This document shows positions 11,736 to 23,513 of a DNA stretch of 64,000 bases, piece after piece. A model generated the notes under the pieces. That model saw only the letters and a list, made by a program, of their open reading frames with translations. It was not told the origin of the DNA and made no database searches. The translations under genes were made by a program, and so were the position numbers. The stretch's first letter is position 1; every line of letters begins with the position of its first letter. Source of the stretch: Boswellia sacra (Eukaryota > Streptophyta > Magnoliopsida > Sapindales > Burseraceae); contig SNVD02013750.1 of assembly GCA_013180625.2 (NCBI GenBank), forward strand, positions 1 through 64,000. Direction: 5' to 3'.

Positions 11736-13504
11736 TGTTAGCCCTGAGGCTACATGACAATTTTGATGATAACAATACACATTGATTCATTGAGAGTTTA
11801 CTAATATGTTAATTTATGTGCAAGAATAAGATCAGCAAAATGCTTGTAAAATCAAGAAGAGGCTTATTAAAATGAAATGTTGAAGCTAAGGAGAAGACTA
11901 CATGTTAAAGGCACCAAAGTTTAAGAATAAGGTTTGACTGAAGGAATGTGACACATGAGTAATGTACAATCAATTGGTCATATATTTCTCTATATATGTC
12001 CAAATGACATGATTCTTGAGATTTTAGAAGGCTTACTCATTTAATAACATTTTATATGTTTTGAAGAAATTCAAATTTCAAATGGAAGGCTAACATAATC
12101 ATCATTCAATTCGGTGGACTAACACAAGAAAGAAAAATCAATTGACTTGAGTACCGAATGGTATTTTATCCATATCTTTAGATAAATATATCCAAATGAC
12201 TTGATTCTTAATGTTTTGGAAAGCTTGTTCAAATATGCAGATCTTTTATGTTTTTAGGAAATTCAAATTTCAATTGGAAGGTGGATATAATCATCATTCA
12301 ATTCAGTGGACTGACACAAGGAAGAAAAATCAATTGACATGAGCACCGAATGGTCTTTTGTCCATATCTTGAGATGGATATATCCAAATGACTTGATTCT
12401 AAATGTTTAGGAAAGCTTATTCAAATATGCAGATCTTTTATGGTTGGAGAATTTCAAATTTCGAATGGAAGGGGGATATAATCATCATTCAATTCTGTGG
12501 ACTGGCACAAGGAAGAAAAATCAATTGACATGAGCACCGAATGGTCTTTTATGCATATCTTGAGATAGAGATATCCAAATGACTTAATTCTTAATGCATT
12601 TTAATGCATTTTAAAGCTTATTCAAATTTCCAGATCTTTTATGTTTTGTATATTTTCAAATTTCAAGCGAAGCATTGACAAAAATGGCCAACAAGATTAT
12701 GATTTTTATAATGGGCAGAAAATTCAGAGTTCATCTCATTTTCCTACAAAAAGAGGCCTTCTCCCATGCATTCAATAAGAATTCGTCAAGCAACAAATAA
12801 GAGAAATACTAAGTTTAGATAGATTTTATATTCTTTATCTACTCTTTGAAGAGAGTTGTACTTCTGTTGTAAAAAATTTTCTTTGTTCTTGTATTATGAT
12901 GAGCGTGAGATCATTCTTGTAAAAGATAATGGTTATCGTTAAAAGAACTCTTGGTATGGTGTTATCAAGAGTTAAACACTTGAGAGAACTCTTGGTGTGG
13001 TGTTATCAAGAGTTAAACAATTAAGAGAACTCTTGGTGTGGTGTTATTAACGGTTGAAGGAAGAAGCCTTGGTGAGGTTGTTCATTAGGCAAGTCGTAAA
13101 GAACTCTTGGTGTGGTGTTATCAAGGGTTGAAGGAAGAAGTCTTGGTGAGGTCGTTCATCGAGCTAGTAGAAAAGAATTCTACAACTTAGTGGAACGTCT
13201 AGCTTGTGAAGGAGCTAGGAGCCCATGGACGTAGGCAAGGTTTGCCAAACCACGTAAATTGAGATTGCACTCTCTCCATCCGTATCCTCTTTATATTTAC
13301 TTGCACTTGTGATTGTTGATTATTGTTATTCTCTTGATTACACCTTAGATAACTTATAATTTCATCTTATTCACTTTTATTCTTAAAGAAAGAGTGAACT
13401 AATTTTGATCATTCTAGAAAAGTTTTATAAATCCGTTTTTATTCCATTTTTACAAATAAAAATCAAATTCACCTCCCTATTGGGTTGCCATACTTGGGTT
13501 AACA
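11736..13504 (+). repeat. 5' LTR of the copia element
   Basis: The LTR begins TGTTAGCCCTGAGGC and ends GGGTTAACA, with TG...CA ends. It holds a tandem repeat with period about 191 bp (copies near 11997, 12189, 12380 and 12572, marked by CCAAATGACTTGATTCT) and, after the TATA region near 12750, a second tandem repeat of about 50 bp (AACTCTTGGTGTGGTGTTAT). It matches the 3' LTR throughout. Confidence 0.9.
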
Positions 13505-13506
13505 AG

Positions 13507-13518
13507 TGGTATTAGAGC
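13507..13518 (+). other. Primer-binding site of the copia element (initiator tRNA-Met type)
   Basis: TGGTATTAGAGC lies two bases after the 5' LTR end. It differs by one base from the TGGTATCAGAGC sequence that is complementary to the 3' end of plant initiator tRNA-Met, the usual copia primer. Confidence 0.85.
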
Positions 13519-13566
13519 AAGGTTGCTCTTTTTTTTTTTTTTTTAAATCTTAACCAATTTTGAGCT

Positions 13567-14535
13567 ATGGAAACTTCTAATCCAACTTCATATATTGAAG
13601 GGCTTTCTATCTCTAGACCTCCACCTTTTAATGGAAGTGATTACTCTAATTGGAAAACTAGAATAAGTATTTTCTTGTAATCCTTTGATTATGATTTATG
13701 GTCTATTGTTTCAGAAGGACCTTTTGTTCCTAATAAAATTCAAAACGGAGAAAGAATGCTTAAAGAACCTAAAGAGTTTAGTAAAGATGATGAAAAGAAA
13801 TTGAGTTTGAATGCTATAGCTATAAATATGTTATAATGTGCTCTAGATAGAAATGAGTTTAATAGAATATCTACTTGTTCTACGGCACAAGAAATATGGC
13901 ACACACTTCAAGTAACTCGTGAAGGAACTAGTCAAGTTAAAGAATCTAAAATTAGTATGCTAGTTCATAGTTATGAGCTTTTTAAGGTGAAAGCGGATAA
14001 ATTAATTTCTAAAATGTTTACTAGATTTATGGATATTGTCAATGGTTTGAAATCTGTTGGTAAATCTTATTCTACTGTTGAAATGGTGACAAAGATTCTT
14101 AGGTGTCTACCAAAATCTTGGGAGCCAAAGGTGATGACAATTCAAGAAGCAAAGAACCTTACCAAACTACCATTATAAGAACTTATGGGTTCTCTCACAA
14201 CTCATGAAATCACCTTGAAGGAGAATGAAGAAGATTTCAAGAAAAAGAAAAATATCACTTTCAAATCTTCAACAAAAGAAGAAGATGACTCTGATGACGA
14301 AAGAGATGATGAAGATCTTGCATTCATTACAAGAAAGCTAAAAAGGATGATTAGAAGAAACCAAGGATTCAAGAAGAATTCTAGAAGGAAGTACAAAGGG
14401 CAAAGTTCCAAGCAAGATAAGAAAAAGGATCAAACCATTTGCTATGAGTGCAAGAAATCGGGACATGTAAAAATGGATTGTCCATACTTCAAGAATCAAG
14501 ATAAGAAATCCAAAGCAATGAAAGCCACAAATTAG
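13567..14535 (+). pseudogene. Copia Gag (UBN2-type with zinc knuckle), broken
   Basis: Gag forms the particle and binds element RNA. The start at 13567 gives METSNPTSYIEGLSISRPPP and FNGSDYSNWKTR, the usual copia gag opening. A gag core motif (STAQEIWHTLQ) follows near 13883, then an acidic Glu/Asp stretch, a Lys-rich stretch and a CCHC zinc knuckle (CYECKKSGHVKMDC) near 14440. Stops are present at about 13678, 13834 and 14176, so it reads as separate segments (13957-14178, 14185-14535). Together they correspond to one normal gag of about 320 residues. Confidence 0.85.
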
Positions 14536-14619
14536 GATGATAGTGGGGATAGCTCCACCAAAAAGAAGATTGCGAAGTGGCAAACATGTGCTTCATGGCT
14601 TTAAGAGAAGATGAGGTAA

Positions 14620-15305
14620 GTATTCTAAACTATGATCCTAAGCTTTCATATGATGAATTAATTGAAGCATTCCAAAATTTACATGTACATATTGATAAAC
14701 AAAATTCAAAAATCAATGCTTTCAAAAAGAAGTCAAAAATTATGTTAACATAATTAGAAGAGTTGGTGGAACCAAATGAAGCTTTAGAAAATGAAAATGA
14801 AATTTTAAAACAAAAGGATTTTGAAAGTTTGGAAAATCAAATACATTTATTAAAATCTGAAAATGAGATTTTAAAACAAAAGGATTTCGATAAATTGGAG
14901 AAAGAAAATGTTATTTTGAAAAAGGAAAATAACGACTTGGGATATATTGTTGATAGTTTTACAAAAAGCACAAAAAATTTGAACTCTATGTTACAAAATC
15001 AAAGGTGTGTTTTTGGTAAAAGAGGCTTAGGATATAAAACTCATAAAAATCAAAAGTATTTTAAAAACTATTTTGCTCATGCATCTTCTAAGAAAAATCT
15101 TAATCATTCATGTACTTATTATAGAAGAAAAGGACATAAAGTGCATTCTTGCTATATTAAGAGAAATCCTAATTTGAAACAAATTTGGGTTTCAAAAAGT
15201 ATCATAACTAACCCCCAAGGACCCAAAAATATTTGGGTACCAAAAAGTCACTCTTTGAACATTGATTGTAGAAACAAAGGAGTGGCAAACACAAGTGGTA
15301 CTTAG
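14620..15305 (+). pseudogene. Copia Gag-Pol linker: coiled coil and Cys-His segment
   Basis: The open part (14763-15305) starts with a long coiled coil in which ENEILKQKDF occurs twice, a local duplication of about 28 codons. A Cys-His segment (CTYYRRKGHKVHSCY) follows, resembling a second zinc knuckle with its second Cys replaced by Tyr. The following W-V/PK repeats (IWVSKS, IWVPKS) are typical of the region just before copia protease. The frame is lost by a frameshift just before the protease DSG motif. Confidence 0.7.
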
Positions 15306-15562
15306 ATAGTGGATGCTCAAGGCATATGACCGGAGATCCCTCCAAGTTCTCAAGATTAATCATGAAGAAAGGAGGATATGTGACCTTCAGTGATAATGCC
15401 AAAGGAAAGGTAATCGAAAATGGTTATATTGGTAACCCTTCTTTACCTATTATTGAAAATGTTTTGCTTGTTAATGGTTTGAAACATGATTTGATTAGCA
15501 TTAGTCAATTGTGTGATAAGGGATATTTTGTGTCATTTGAGCCTAATAGATGTTTGATTTAA
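15296..15562 (+). pseudogene. Copia aspartic protease and GAG-pre-integrase start
   Basis: In the frame entering at about 15296 the sequence gives WYLDSGCSRHMTG, the copia protease active site (DSG), followed by GLKHDLISISQLCDKGY, the conserved segment leading to the pre-integrase domain. It ends at a stop after SFEPNRCLI. The protease would cleave the Gag-Pol polyprotein. The joint with the preceding frame is lost by a frameshift near 15294. Confidence 0.8.
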
Positions 15563-15639
15563 GGACGTTAGTAACAATAAGACATTATTTATTGGTAATG
15601 GATGTGGTAATACAAATACAATTGATATTGATGTTAATG

Positions 15640-16334
15640 ATCATGTAGAAAAGTGTTTCATTGTTAATCATGATGCTTGGTTGTGGCATAGAAGATTAGG
15701 TAATGCTAGCATGGACACAATTTAAAAAATCTCTAAAAATGATTTAGTTGATGGTCTTCCAAGAATAAAATTTTGAAAAGAATAAGATTTTTGATGCTTG
15801 TCAAATTGGAAAACAAGTGAGAACTTCTTTTAAACAAAAGAAATTTATTTCAGCAAATAAACCTCTACAATTACTTCATTTGGATTTATTTAGAGCATCA
15901 AGAAGTCAAAGCCTTGGTGGAAAGTATTATGTTTTTGTTATTGTAGATGATTATTCAAGATTCACTTAAGTGTTATTCTTGAAAACTACATATAAGGCCA
16001 CACAAGCTTTTTCAAAATTTGCAAAAGAGTCCAAAATGAAAAATGGTATTCTATTTTGTCTATTGGGAGTGATCATGGTGGTGAAGTAGACAATGTTGCA
16101 TTTGAAAATCTTTTTGATGAAAATGGTTTTGAACATAATTTTTCTGCACCTAGAACTCCACAACAAAATGGTGTTGTTGAGAGGAAAAATAGGACTATCC
16201 AAGAATGGCTAGGACCATGTTACTTGAAAATAATTTGCCAAAATATTTTTGGGCCGAAGTTGTTAATACCGCATGCTTTATAATCAATAGAGTCCATATT
16301 AAAGCATTAATAAAGAAAACTCCTTATGAACTTT
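15640..16334 (+). pseudogene. Copia integrase, 5' part (interrupted by CACTA)
   Basis: Recognisable pieces are AWLWHRRLGNASM (pre-integrase), SIGSDHGGEVDN and NGFEHNFSAPRTPQQNGVVERKNRT (integrase core with its catalytic Glu), and ARTMLLENNLPKYFWAEVVNTA. Many stops and frameshifts lie between 15724 and 16050. The frame runs KKTPYEL and is then cut by the CACTA terminus at 16335. It continues with WKGRK at 28665 once the insert and one copy of TTT are ignored. Confidence 0.85.
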
Positions 16335-16500
16335 CACTACAACAAAATAGATCTTTTGTGTCACTAATTTTATGTCAGTTCCTGAGAGAATGACACGTAT
16401 GAAAACCTTAATTTCAGTCAAACCCATATGTGTCACAATACACAATAGGCGGGTTAACTTTTATGTCAAAATTTTTTTATTTGTGACACATATTAGTTAA
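16335..16500. repeat. Left terminus and subterminal repeats of CACTA element A
   Basis: After the terminal CACTACAACA come TGTGTCAC (16358-16365), TATGTCAG (16372-16379), TGACACGTATG (16391-16401), TGTGTCAC (16429-16436), TATGTCAAAA (16461-16470) and GTGACACATATT (16482-16493). The same core (GTGTC or its complement GACAC) fills the right end. Such arrays are the usual binding sites of the CACTA accessory protein (TNPA type). Confidence 0.85.
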
Positions 16501-16559
16501 TATGAAAGGAAAAATTTTCTAAACCCTAGAACCCATCCTATCGCCTCTTCTCTGAAATC

Positions 16560-16830
16560 CGATTCCATCGCCTCTTCGCCTCTTCTCTCAGAAGCCATCA
16601 CCTCTTCTCTGAATACCATCGCCTCTTCGCCTCTTTTCTGCAAGGATTTTAGCGTTCCCCCTCCTGTTGATGACTTCCAAGCCGTTAAGAGGTGCGCCGA
16701 GTAGATCATTGCTCGCCTTCTCAACTCGACTCCTGCCAACGCCAAGTGCCCTCAAGTCGAGAACGGCTCTGGCGCCTTCGATTCCACTGAGAAAGTCTTT
16801 AGCTCCCCTCCCACTGGTATTATTCTTGCC
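16560..16830 (+). pseudogene. KH-domain (FUBP-like) protein fragment, N-terminal exon
   Basis: From 16645 one frame gives DFSVPPPVDDFQAVKRCAE, then IIARLLNS, then VENGSGAFDS and VFSSPP. This matches, from memory, the N-terminal linker of plant FUBP-type KH RNA-binding proteins (PPP-D--Q--K--A-EI-ARLLN---AKRPRV-NG). A TAG stop interrupts it after CAE. The upstream CT-rich repeat (GCCTCTTCTCTGAA units, 16540-16640) may be its 5' leader. The next part of the same parental protein, the first KH domain, lies at 20350-20490, on the far side of the ARABIDILLO fragment. Confidence 0.65.
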
Positions 16831-16887
16831 TATGCATAAAAAGCTACTTTCATTCCAGATAAAATCTCTTTCTTTGTTCAAGTTTAT

Positions 16888-19518
16888 CCACTATGCAGAG
16901 CTCACAAGAGGATGTTCAAGAAAGGGCAACTACTGGACTTGCAACCTTTGTTGTTATTAATGATGAAATCAACTAGCACAGACTGTGGAAGGGCCGAAGC
17001 AGTTATGAGAGATGGTGGTATATACCTTCTTTTGGACCTTGCAAGATCCTGGCAGGAAGGGCTTTAGTCCGAGGCTGTAAAGGTAATTTTTTAATTTTTT
17101 TAAAATTTTTTTATCTCATAAAAAATAGTGGTGACCATAGCCCATTTATTCTGGGATCCAATTTTTTCAATTAATTTTATTTTCCGTTTTCTTTTCTTTT
17201 TTGGAGTGGTTTGATCGAAAATCAGTAATATATATTTATTACAATGCCTCTGTTGATCACAATTTTGCATGCGTGCTTTCCTTATTAATAAGCCATTTAG
17301 TCTAAATATATGAGATTTGAGCATGGTGTTACATGAAAATATGATAATAAATTAATTACATTTTTTTTTTGTTCCCCTCAACTGTAGGCTATAGCAAACT
17401 TGTCTGTGAATTCCAACGCTGCAAACGCTGTTGCTGAAGAAGGAGGAATCACTATTCTTGCTGCTTTGGCAAGATCCATGAATAGGCTCGTTGCCAAAGA
17501 GGCTGCTGGAGGGTTGTGGAATCTATCTGTTAGAGAAGAGCATAAGGTTAAACGTATTGCTAAATTTTCATTGCTTTTATCATCTTATGGTCTATGTAAA
17601 ATTTATGGTATTGATATTTTTTTAATCAGGGTGCCATTGCTGAGGCTGGTGGAGTAAAAGCTTTAGTTGATCTTATATTTAAATGGTCCTCTGGTGGTGA
17701 TGGTGTTCTGGTATATTCCTAACATAGACAAACATCTTCTCACATAAAGTGTTATATTTATAGAATGTTATTTTAACATGCATATGAATGGATTTCCTAT
17801 TGTTCAATAGCTTATGCTGTGGCTTGGTTCCCGATTTGTCTTTTAGGAGCGTGTAGCTGGGGCTTTAGCAAATTTGGCAGCTGATGACAAGTGTAGTATG
17901 GAAGTTGCATTGGCAGGTGGTGTACATGCTTTGGTGATGCTTGCTCGTAATTGCAAGTTTGATGGAGTACAAGAGCAGGTATGCTAGTTTATTGATCTTA
18001 GTCAATTGAGTCATTTTTATGCATAGCATGTTTTAAATGCAGTTTATTACCATTGTATATAGCATCTTTTTTTCGCAAATTCAGGCTTTCTCTCATTCTC
18101 CTGGCTGGGGATTTCATATTTTCATTGGTGTTTGATGTTTGTTCTCCAGGCTGCTTGTGCATTGGCTAATTTGGCTGCTCATGGAGAGAGCAACAGTAAC
18201 AATTCTGCTGTTGGACAAGAGGTAGGTGCTCTTGAAGCCCTTGTTCAACTTACACGCTCTCCCTATGAAGGTGTCAGGTACTTTATTTCTAATCCAGAGT
18301 AATTGCTTAATCTGCTTTTGAATCTCTTGGATTCATTTTTTATTTAACTCATTATCCAAAAATTCTTTTCACCTCTGTTCTATTATTGGGTATCAAAATG
18401 GTTGCATTTCTTGTGCATTAAAGTACTTTTTGTGCTACCTATTTCCATATTCTTAATGATGAATATGTTTTGAAATAACTCTGAGACACAAGGATCCATA
18501 ATTTTTTTGAAAATGACCACCAGAAGAATAGAGTAGAATAATCAAGGCTCAGTGTGCTTAATTATTTGGAAATGTTCCTAGTTAGTTTGCCATGGGACTA
18601 TATCGAAGGTAAGATACTGTTATCACCATTTGTTGCATGAGGCAATGAGGTCTAAGAAAAATTGAAGGCAGAAATTAGGTGGAAGAATGCAATTTAGAGT
18701 ATCTTTTTCAGATTTGGTTAGGATTTGGGAAGGCCTGGACCTTGATGGCTGTCTAGTTGATTAACCGTGAAAACTATTGCTGTATACTTTAGGACAGCTG
18801 GTAAAAAAGGGAGTTATGGTGTAGTTATTGAGGTATGTTAGGGATGTGAGATAGGAATAGGATTTGCATGGTATGATGAACAGATTTTCTGGTTCTAGCA
18901 GATAAGAAAAAGATCTCCTCTTGAAAAGAATCAAGGATTGAAAGGATGAGAAAAGACGAAACCCACAAATTTAGTGTTTTTCAGTAATTACATTAGGGAA
19001 ATGTATGATAAATATATGTTGGTAGCATTTTATCTTAGTAGGACGTATTTGTGTCCTATTGCCATAGAGGTGTTTGGCAAACAAGATGAATTAATTAATT
19101 GTCAAATCACTTAATCTGATACAATCTGTTTAATTAACAAATAAATGAAATGCATTCTGCATAAACTATTCAAATAAAGAAGTCAATTTCAATAACTTGA
19201 TCGATTGACAAAGAAGCCGCCCTGTTAAAGTTTTCATGGAATGTGATGTGATATTAATTAGATTGGATCAGAAATTGGTTGACAGAAAATGATTAAACTT
19301 CTTTTATAGTTGTTTTTTGCTTCCTCCAATGCCAATCCTCCCTCCCCCTGTGCACTTTAGCTTAATTGTAACTTTTTCTTAATAAATAATTTTTATCTGT
19401 TAAGCATTATCGCATGTAATTTATCAACAGGCAAGAAGCTGCTGGTGCATTGTGGAATCTATCATTTGATGACAGAAATAGAGAAGCAATTGCTGCAGTT
19501 GGTGGTATTGAGGCGCTG
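16888..19518 (+). pseudogene. ARABIDILLO: ARABIDILLO armadillo-repeat protein fragment (six exons)
   Basis: ARABIDILLO proteins are plant F-box/armadillo nuclear proteins that promote lateral root formation. Exons (approximate): 16888-17082 (SSQEDVQERATTGLATFVV), 17388-17546 (ANLSVNSNAANAVAEEGG), 17630-17710 (GAIAEAGGVKALVDLIFKW), 17847-17978 (ERVAGALANLAADDKCS), 18150-18278 (CALANLAAHGESNSNN) and 19431-19518 (QEAAGALWNLSFDDRNREAIAA). Each has GT/AG borders, so the piece was taken from genomic DNA. The F-box/LRR N-terminus and the last armadillo repeats are missing. A 1-bp insertion near 16967 shifts the frame and creates a stop, and a Gln codon (CAG to TAG) at about 17064 is lost. It cannot make a functional protein. 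Confidence 0.9.
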
Positions 19519-20349
19519 GTATTTTTGTTTACCTTGTTGAGATGTAAATTATTTAGTCTTTGTAATCTAACACAATCATTGACAAAGATTGAATGCCTCA
19601 CTACCCTTTTACTTTCACCAATTATTTTCTTTGGTAGTGTGGAGATGGCTTTGTGCAGAACTCCTAAAGCTCTTCACTACCAAAGCTCTTCACTACCAAT
19701 ATCAGTAGCTAATGGACCAGTATATATAAACCATGGGCTCATTAATGGAATTACTATTCTTGTAGAGATACCCTAAAATTAAAAATGCATATGTCATAGC
19801 TTTCTTTAGTTGAAAATAATCTGTATCAAATATGGAGTTGTTAGTTAGTTTATTTCATTATTGTGCTTTTAGTTTATCTTTTCTCCCCCTCTTCTATGCA
19901 AAGAAATGTCTTGCTCCTTTTTATGATAGGAATGGAAAAGTTCTAACTATAAGTTGAGTTCTTAATGTACTCTCATTCAGTGGTGCCAAGAAGAACTTAA
20001 TTTTGTAGAGGAAACACTATCGTTGAAAACTTAAAATGTACATCATTCATAAATAGGTAATTATATCCAGGCAATAACATTCACTAAACTGTATTACAGA
20101 ATCTAAATTACGTAAGTGGTCATCTCTTATATAAAAATTACATAATTTTATTTGATTATAGAATTTCATTATTTTTTAGTACATAGTGGATTTCAAGATC
20201 TAACTCTTTCCATTTGAGTGTTCTCTTTGTTCGATTTTGGGATTCTCTAGAGTTTCTTGTTTTAGGGTTTTAGTGTTTTTGTGAGGGTTTAACTTTGTTA
20301 GGTACTGCATTTTTGTTCCGAATCTTTAAAGATAACTGGCTGACTAATC
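19519..20349 (+). other. Spacer inside CACTA A, no gene recognised
   Basis: After the ARABIDILLO similarity stops (about 19518) the sequence is AT-rich. It includes an immediate 16-bp direct repeat (CTCTTCACTACCAAAG, 19671-19700). No family motif is visible. Confidence 0.45.
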
Positions 20350-20490
20350 TGAGTGAATTCAGATGTGAAGCCAAGCCCTGTCCCTTAAGCCATATCTGTT
20401 TCATATGGTGGCTTTCAAGCTATGGGTACAAGTACAAAAGATTGAGATTCCAAATATGAGAGTTGGTGTAATCATTGGCAAAGGTGGAGA
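20350..20490 (+). pseudogene. KH-domain (FUBP-like) protein fragment, first KH domain
   Basis: The reading frame gives DVKPSPVP, a stop, then AISVSYGGFQAMGTSTK. After a 1-bp deletion in the AAAA run at about 20438 it gives IEIPNMRVGVIIGKGG. The GKGG loop is the RNA-contacting motif of KH domains. This is the natural continuation of the fragment at 16560-16830, so one parental gene is now split around a piece of another. It is cut at 20490, in the middle of the KH domain, where DnaJ-derived sequence starts. Confidence 0.75.
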
Positions 20491-20501
20491 CTTGGGAATG
20501 A

Positions 20502-21628
20502 GGGTGGTTCAAGGACTTTTGGTGGGATGTTCGGCGATGATATCTTCAGCTCATTTGGTGAAAGTCGGCCGATGAGTCAGGCTCCTTGAAAGGCTCCTCC
20601 AATTGAGAACAAATTGCCTTGTAGCCTTGAGGAGCTCTACAAGGGAACTACAAAAAAGATGAAGATATCAAGGGAAATAGTAGATGCGAGCATGTAAGTT
20701 TTACTTGTGGAGTTCATGTATGTGCTTATGTTTTCTCCTTGTACTTTTTGTATGGAAAATGGAAATTGTTTAATTGAACATACTGGCATTGAGTAGTTAT
20801 AGAGTCTGTAAAAGTTGTCAAGCATTTGTCAGCAAAATGTTACGTAACTGGTTTCATCATGGAATGAATTATTCTAAGGTTGGGGAGTATTTTCTTTTCG
20901 TTGGGTCTTTTACTCTCTGAGGAATGATACCTGTAAGTATTCGAGATTATTCTGGTTAAGCAATCAATAGATGAGCTTCATTTGCATGTGGGATCAGTGG
21001 GTTTCTAGGATCGGTTAGGATTAAATTAAATGTACTGAAATGGTTCTCACCATAATAAGAAAAAGATGTTTGTAGCTAGCGGTATGCTTGTTAATGATAG
21101 TGTTGAGTAGAGTTTGAAGAATTCTTAGGAATCCTGATCATGCATTTCTTATGCTGTCTCCCCCCTAGTTGCTGACTTGTTTAGTACCTAATGGCATTAA
21201 ATGGGAAAAATTTTGGAGCACATAGAACTGATTTAGGTGATTTATGGAATAATGTAGCAAATTTTGGAGCACTTGAATTGACTTTTTAGGTGATTTATGC
21301 AATAAAGTTGGAAATATTTGTGCATTCAGTTTATTAATCCTGATCAAACTATCCATTGAAATTGCAGTAAAAACCTTTGTTTATGTTACTTGTTGGGATG
21401 GTTCACTCACAGAATAACTCCCCTCATGATTTATTTTCCAACGAGAAACTCAATAATTAAATTTTATCATGTAGGAAGACCATGCCAGTGGAGGAGATTC
21501 TAACAATCGAAATAAAGCCTAGCTGGAAAAAAGGAACGAAAATTACTTTCCCTGAGAAAGGAAATGAGCAGCCAAATGTTATCCCAGCAGATCTTGTTTT
21601 CATAATTGATGAAAAAGCTCATAGCCAT
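20502..21628 (+). pseudogene. DnaJ subfamily B chaperone fragment (two exons)
   Basis: Type II DnaJ proteins stimulate Hsp70 ATPase activity. Exon 1 (20502-20693) encodes GGSRTFGGMFGDDIFSSFGE, then APPIENKLPCSLEELYKGTTKK and MKISREIVDAS: the Gly/Phe region and the start of the client-binding domain. Exon 2 (21476-21628) encodes TMPVEEILTIEIKP, KKGTKITFPEKGNEQP and ADLVFIIDEK. The J domain (HPD motif) and the C-terminal half are missing. A CGA-to-TGA change (after SQAP, near 20588) stops exon 1. The left edge abuts the KH fragment within about 12 bp. Confidence 0.88.
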
Positions 21629-23513
21629 GTAATGCAAAACAGTTGGTTACAAAACACCAATAGAATCAGAAAATTTTTCAATTTTGAGACAGTTGGATTT
21701 CAACATCTTTGTTAAATTGATTTTAATTGCCCATGTTTAAAATGGATTGGATGTCTTTTGAAATATAAACGTTAGAGTTATATTAATCTTCATTAATATG
21801 CACGTAGTTTTGTTTCTTGTGAAAAATATTTCAAAGTTTTGATAATCGTCTCCAAGTTGGGATCCCACTTTTTGCACTACTTGTAGACACTGAGATTTGT
21901 TATGTTTATATTTAATGCACATGTAGGGTAATTCAGTTTTAAATTCAATTTTTTCTTCCAATAGACCTAATTGGTTACATTCGTGAAAATTTCTATCAAA
22001 CTGTCTTGCCATTTGAACTTCAGTCAAGGAATTTGGTACTAAGAAGCCAAAGCAAAAGCAGTCGTCCATTTTTCTTTAAAAAGGTTAGTGAAGAAGATGG
22101 TCTTGTTGACTAAATTATTGTTCTAAATTTCTAATGAGTCCAGGCGTCACAGTTGCAATTCTTCTGATCCTTATGCGGGAGGATTTAGAAAAGTCACTTT
22201 TAAGAGCGTCCCCACCAGAATAAGTTAAATCCTGCATTCAAAGTGGGTGATATTCAGCTATAGCTTGTTTTACTTTTATGTTGGTAAAGCTTTATTTTCA
22301 AGTCTTATTTATTTATTTGTTTTATTTTGTAGGTCGTTGTTTTTGAGGAAATAATTAAAGGGATAAGGGTGAGAAAACTTGTGTCATTCTTCTAATTTTA
22401 TTGTTTATAGAAATTAAAACTTGTTTAATATAAGATGCTTTAATGAGTAGGAATGATTCTAGTAAAAGCTCCATGAAATTTCTGGTGGATTTATGGGATA
22501 GAAAGCTACTTCTACATGCATGAAATTTTTGTTGTATTGATACCTATGTTATTTTTCTTATTTCATTTGTTTTGAATTATTGGTCAAATTCATTACTATA
22601 TTAGCTTGCTAACATGCTCTTCATGTAGATATGGGATTGCAAACACTACAACTGCTTTGGACAATTGGTTGAAAATAAACAAGGTAAATATACATTTTTG
22701 TTTTCCTCCTTTTATAAATGTTGTGTAATGTTATTGATCTCTGTGTGATCTTCTCTTTGAAATTTAATGTCATCTTTGAAATTATACTTGGGAGGTATAC
22801 TGTGGTTTGAAATTAATTCTTTGCTGTTCAAATGGAGTTGTGACACAATAAAACCCATTCATGGTGTTCTGTTATTGCACTTCCTCTTCATCTTGTTTCT
22901 ATTATTGCAATTCCTCCTGCTTTAATGTTCTGCGACTCAATGCATAGGCGCTTCTGAACACTTGGAGTTTCATAAAATTAAAAGTCTAAAACTGTTCACG
23001 CAAGAATAGCCTCATAATTATGCAATATTTATTGTCCCTTTAATGCAAAGGTTGTGGTATTGGCTGCTCTTTTCACTTTATAGTTGTCTTGAGACATTTT
23101 TCATCCCTTTTCTATGCAAAAATTCTTTTTTTTAATTTTAATTTTAATTTTTACTTTTGTTCTTATTATTATTCTGCATCTTTATTCATTGCATTGGACT
23201 TCAGCTAGATGCCAGCTTCACCCTTATTTTGTTACTATCCTGTTTCCATTACAATTTCTCTTCAGTTTTTCCAAGCTTATTTAGGCAATTGAAACTAGGT
23301 ACTAATCCAAATACTCTCCCAGTTTCATTAACTTGTGTGGAAGAGACCCCATTATTATTATTATTGTTATTATTTTTTCTAAGTCTTCATGAATGAAGAA
23401 ACAATAAAAGCATGGAGCAAACTGTAATTTGAAAAATTCATCTCTGTTCATTAACTTTTCCTCTTTGTTTACATGGGATGTTGAAACATGATGGTCAACT
23501 ATGCCACCTTACA
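21629..23513 (+). other. CACTA A interior, mostly unassigned; one exon-like block
   Basis: I recognise no family here. A block at 22630-22682 (after TGTAG, before GTAAAT) is bounded by AG and GT and is open in one frame (YGIANTTTALDNWLKINK), which looks like an exon of an unidentified gene. Another AG-bounded piece is at 22333-22370. Microsatellite-like ATT repeats occur at 23350-23373. Confidence 0.35.

Noticed and set aside
13507..13518. tRNA gene near the copia LTR
   Set aside because: Only the primer-binding complement of a tRNA 3' end is present; there is no cloverleaf.
14202..14583. Minus-strand frames opposite copia gag
   Set aside because: Shadows of the gag zinc-knuckle region on the plus strand.
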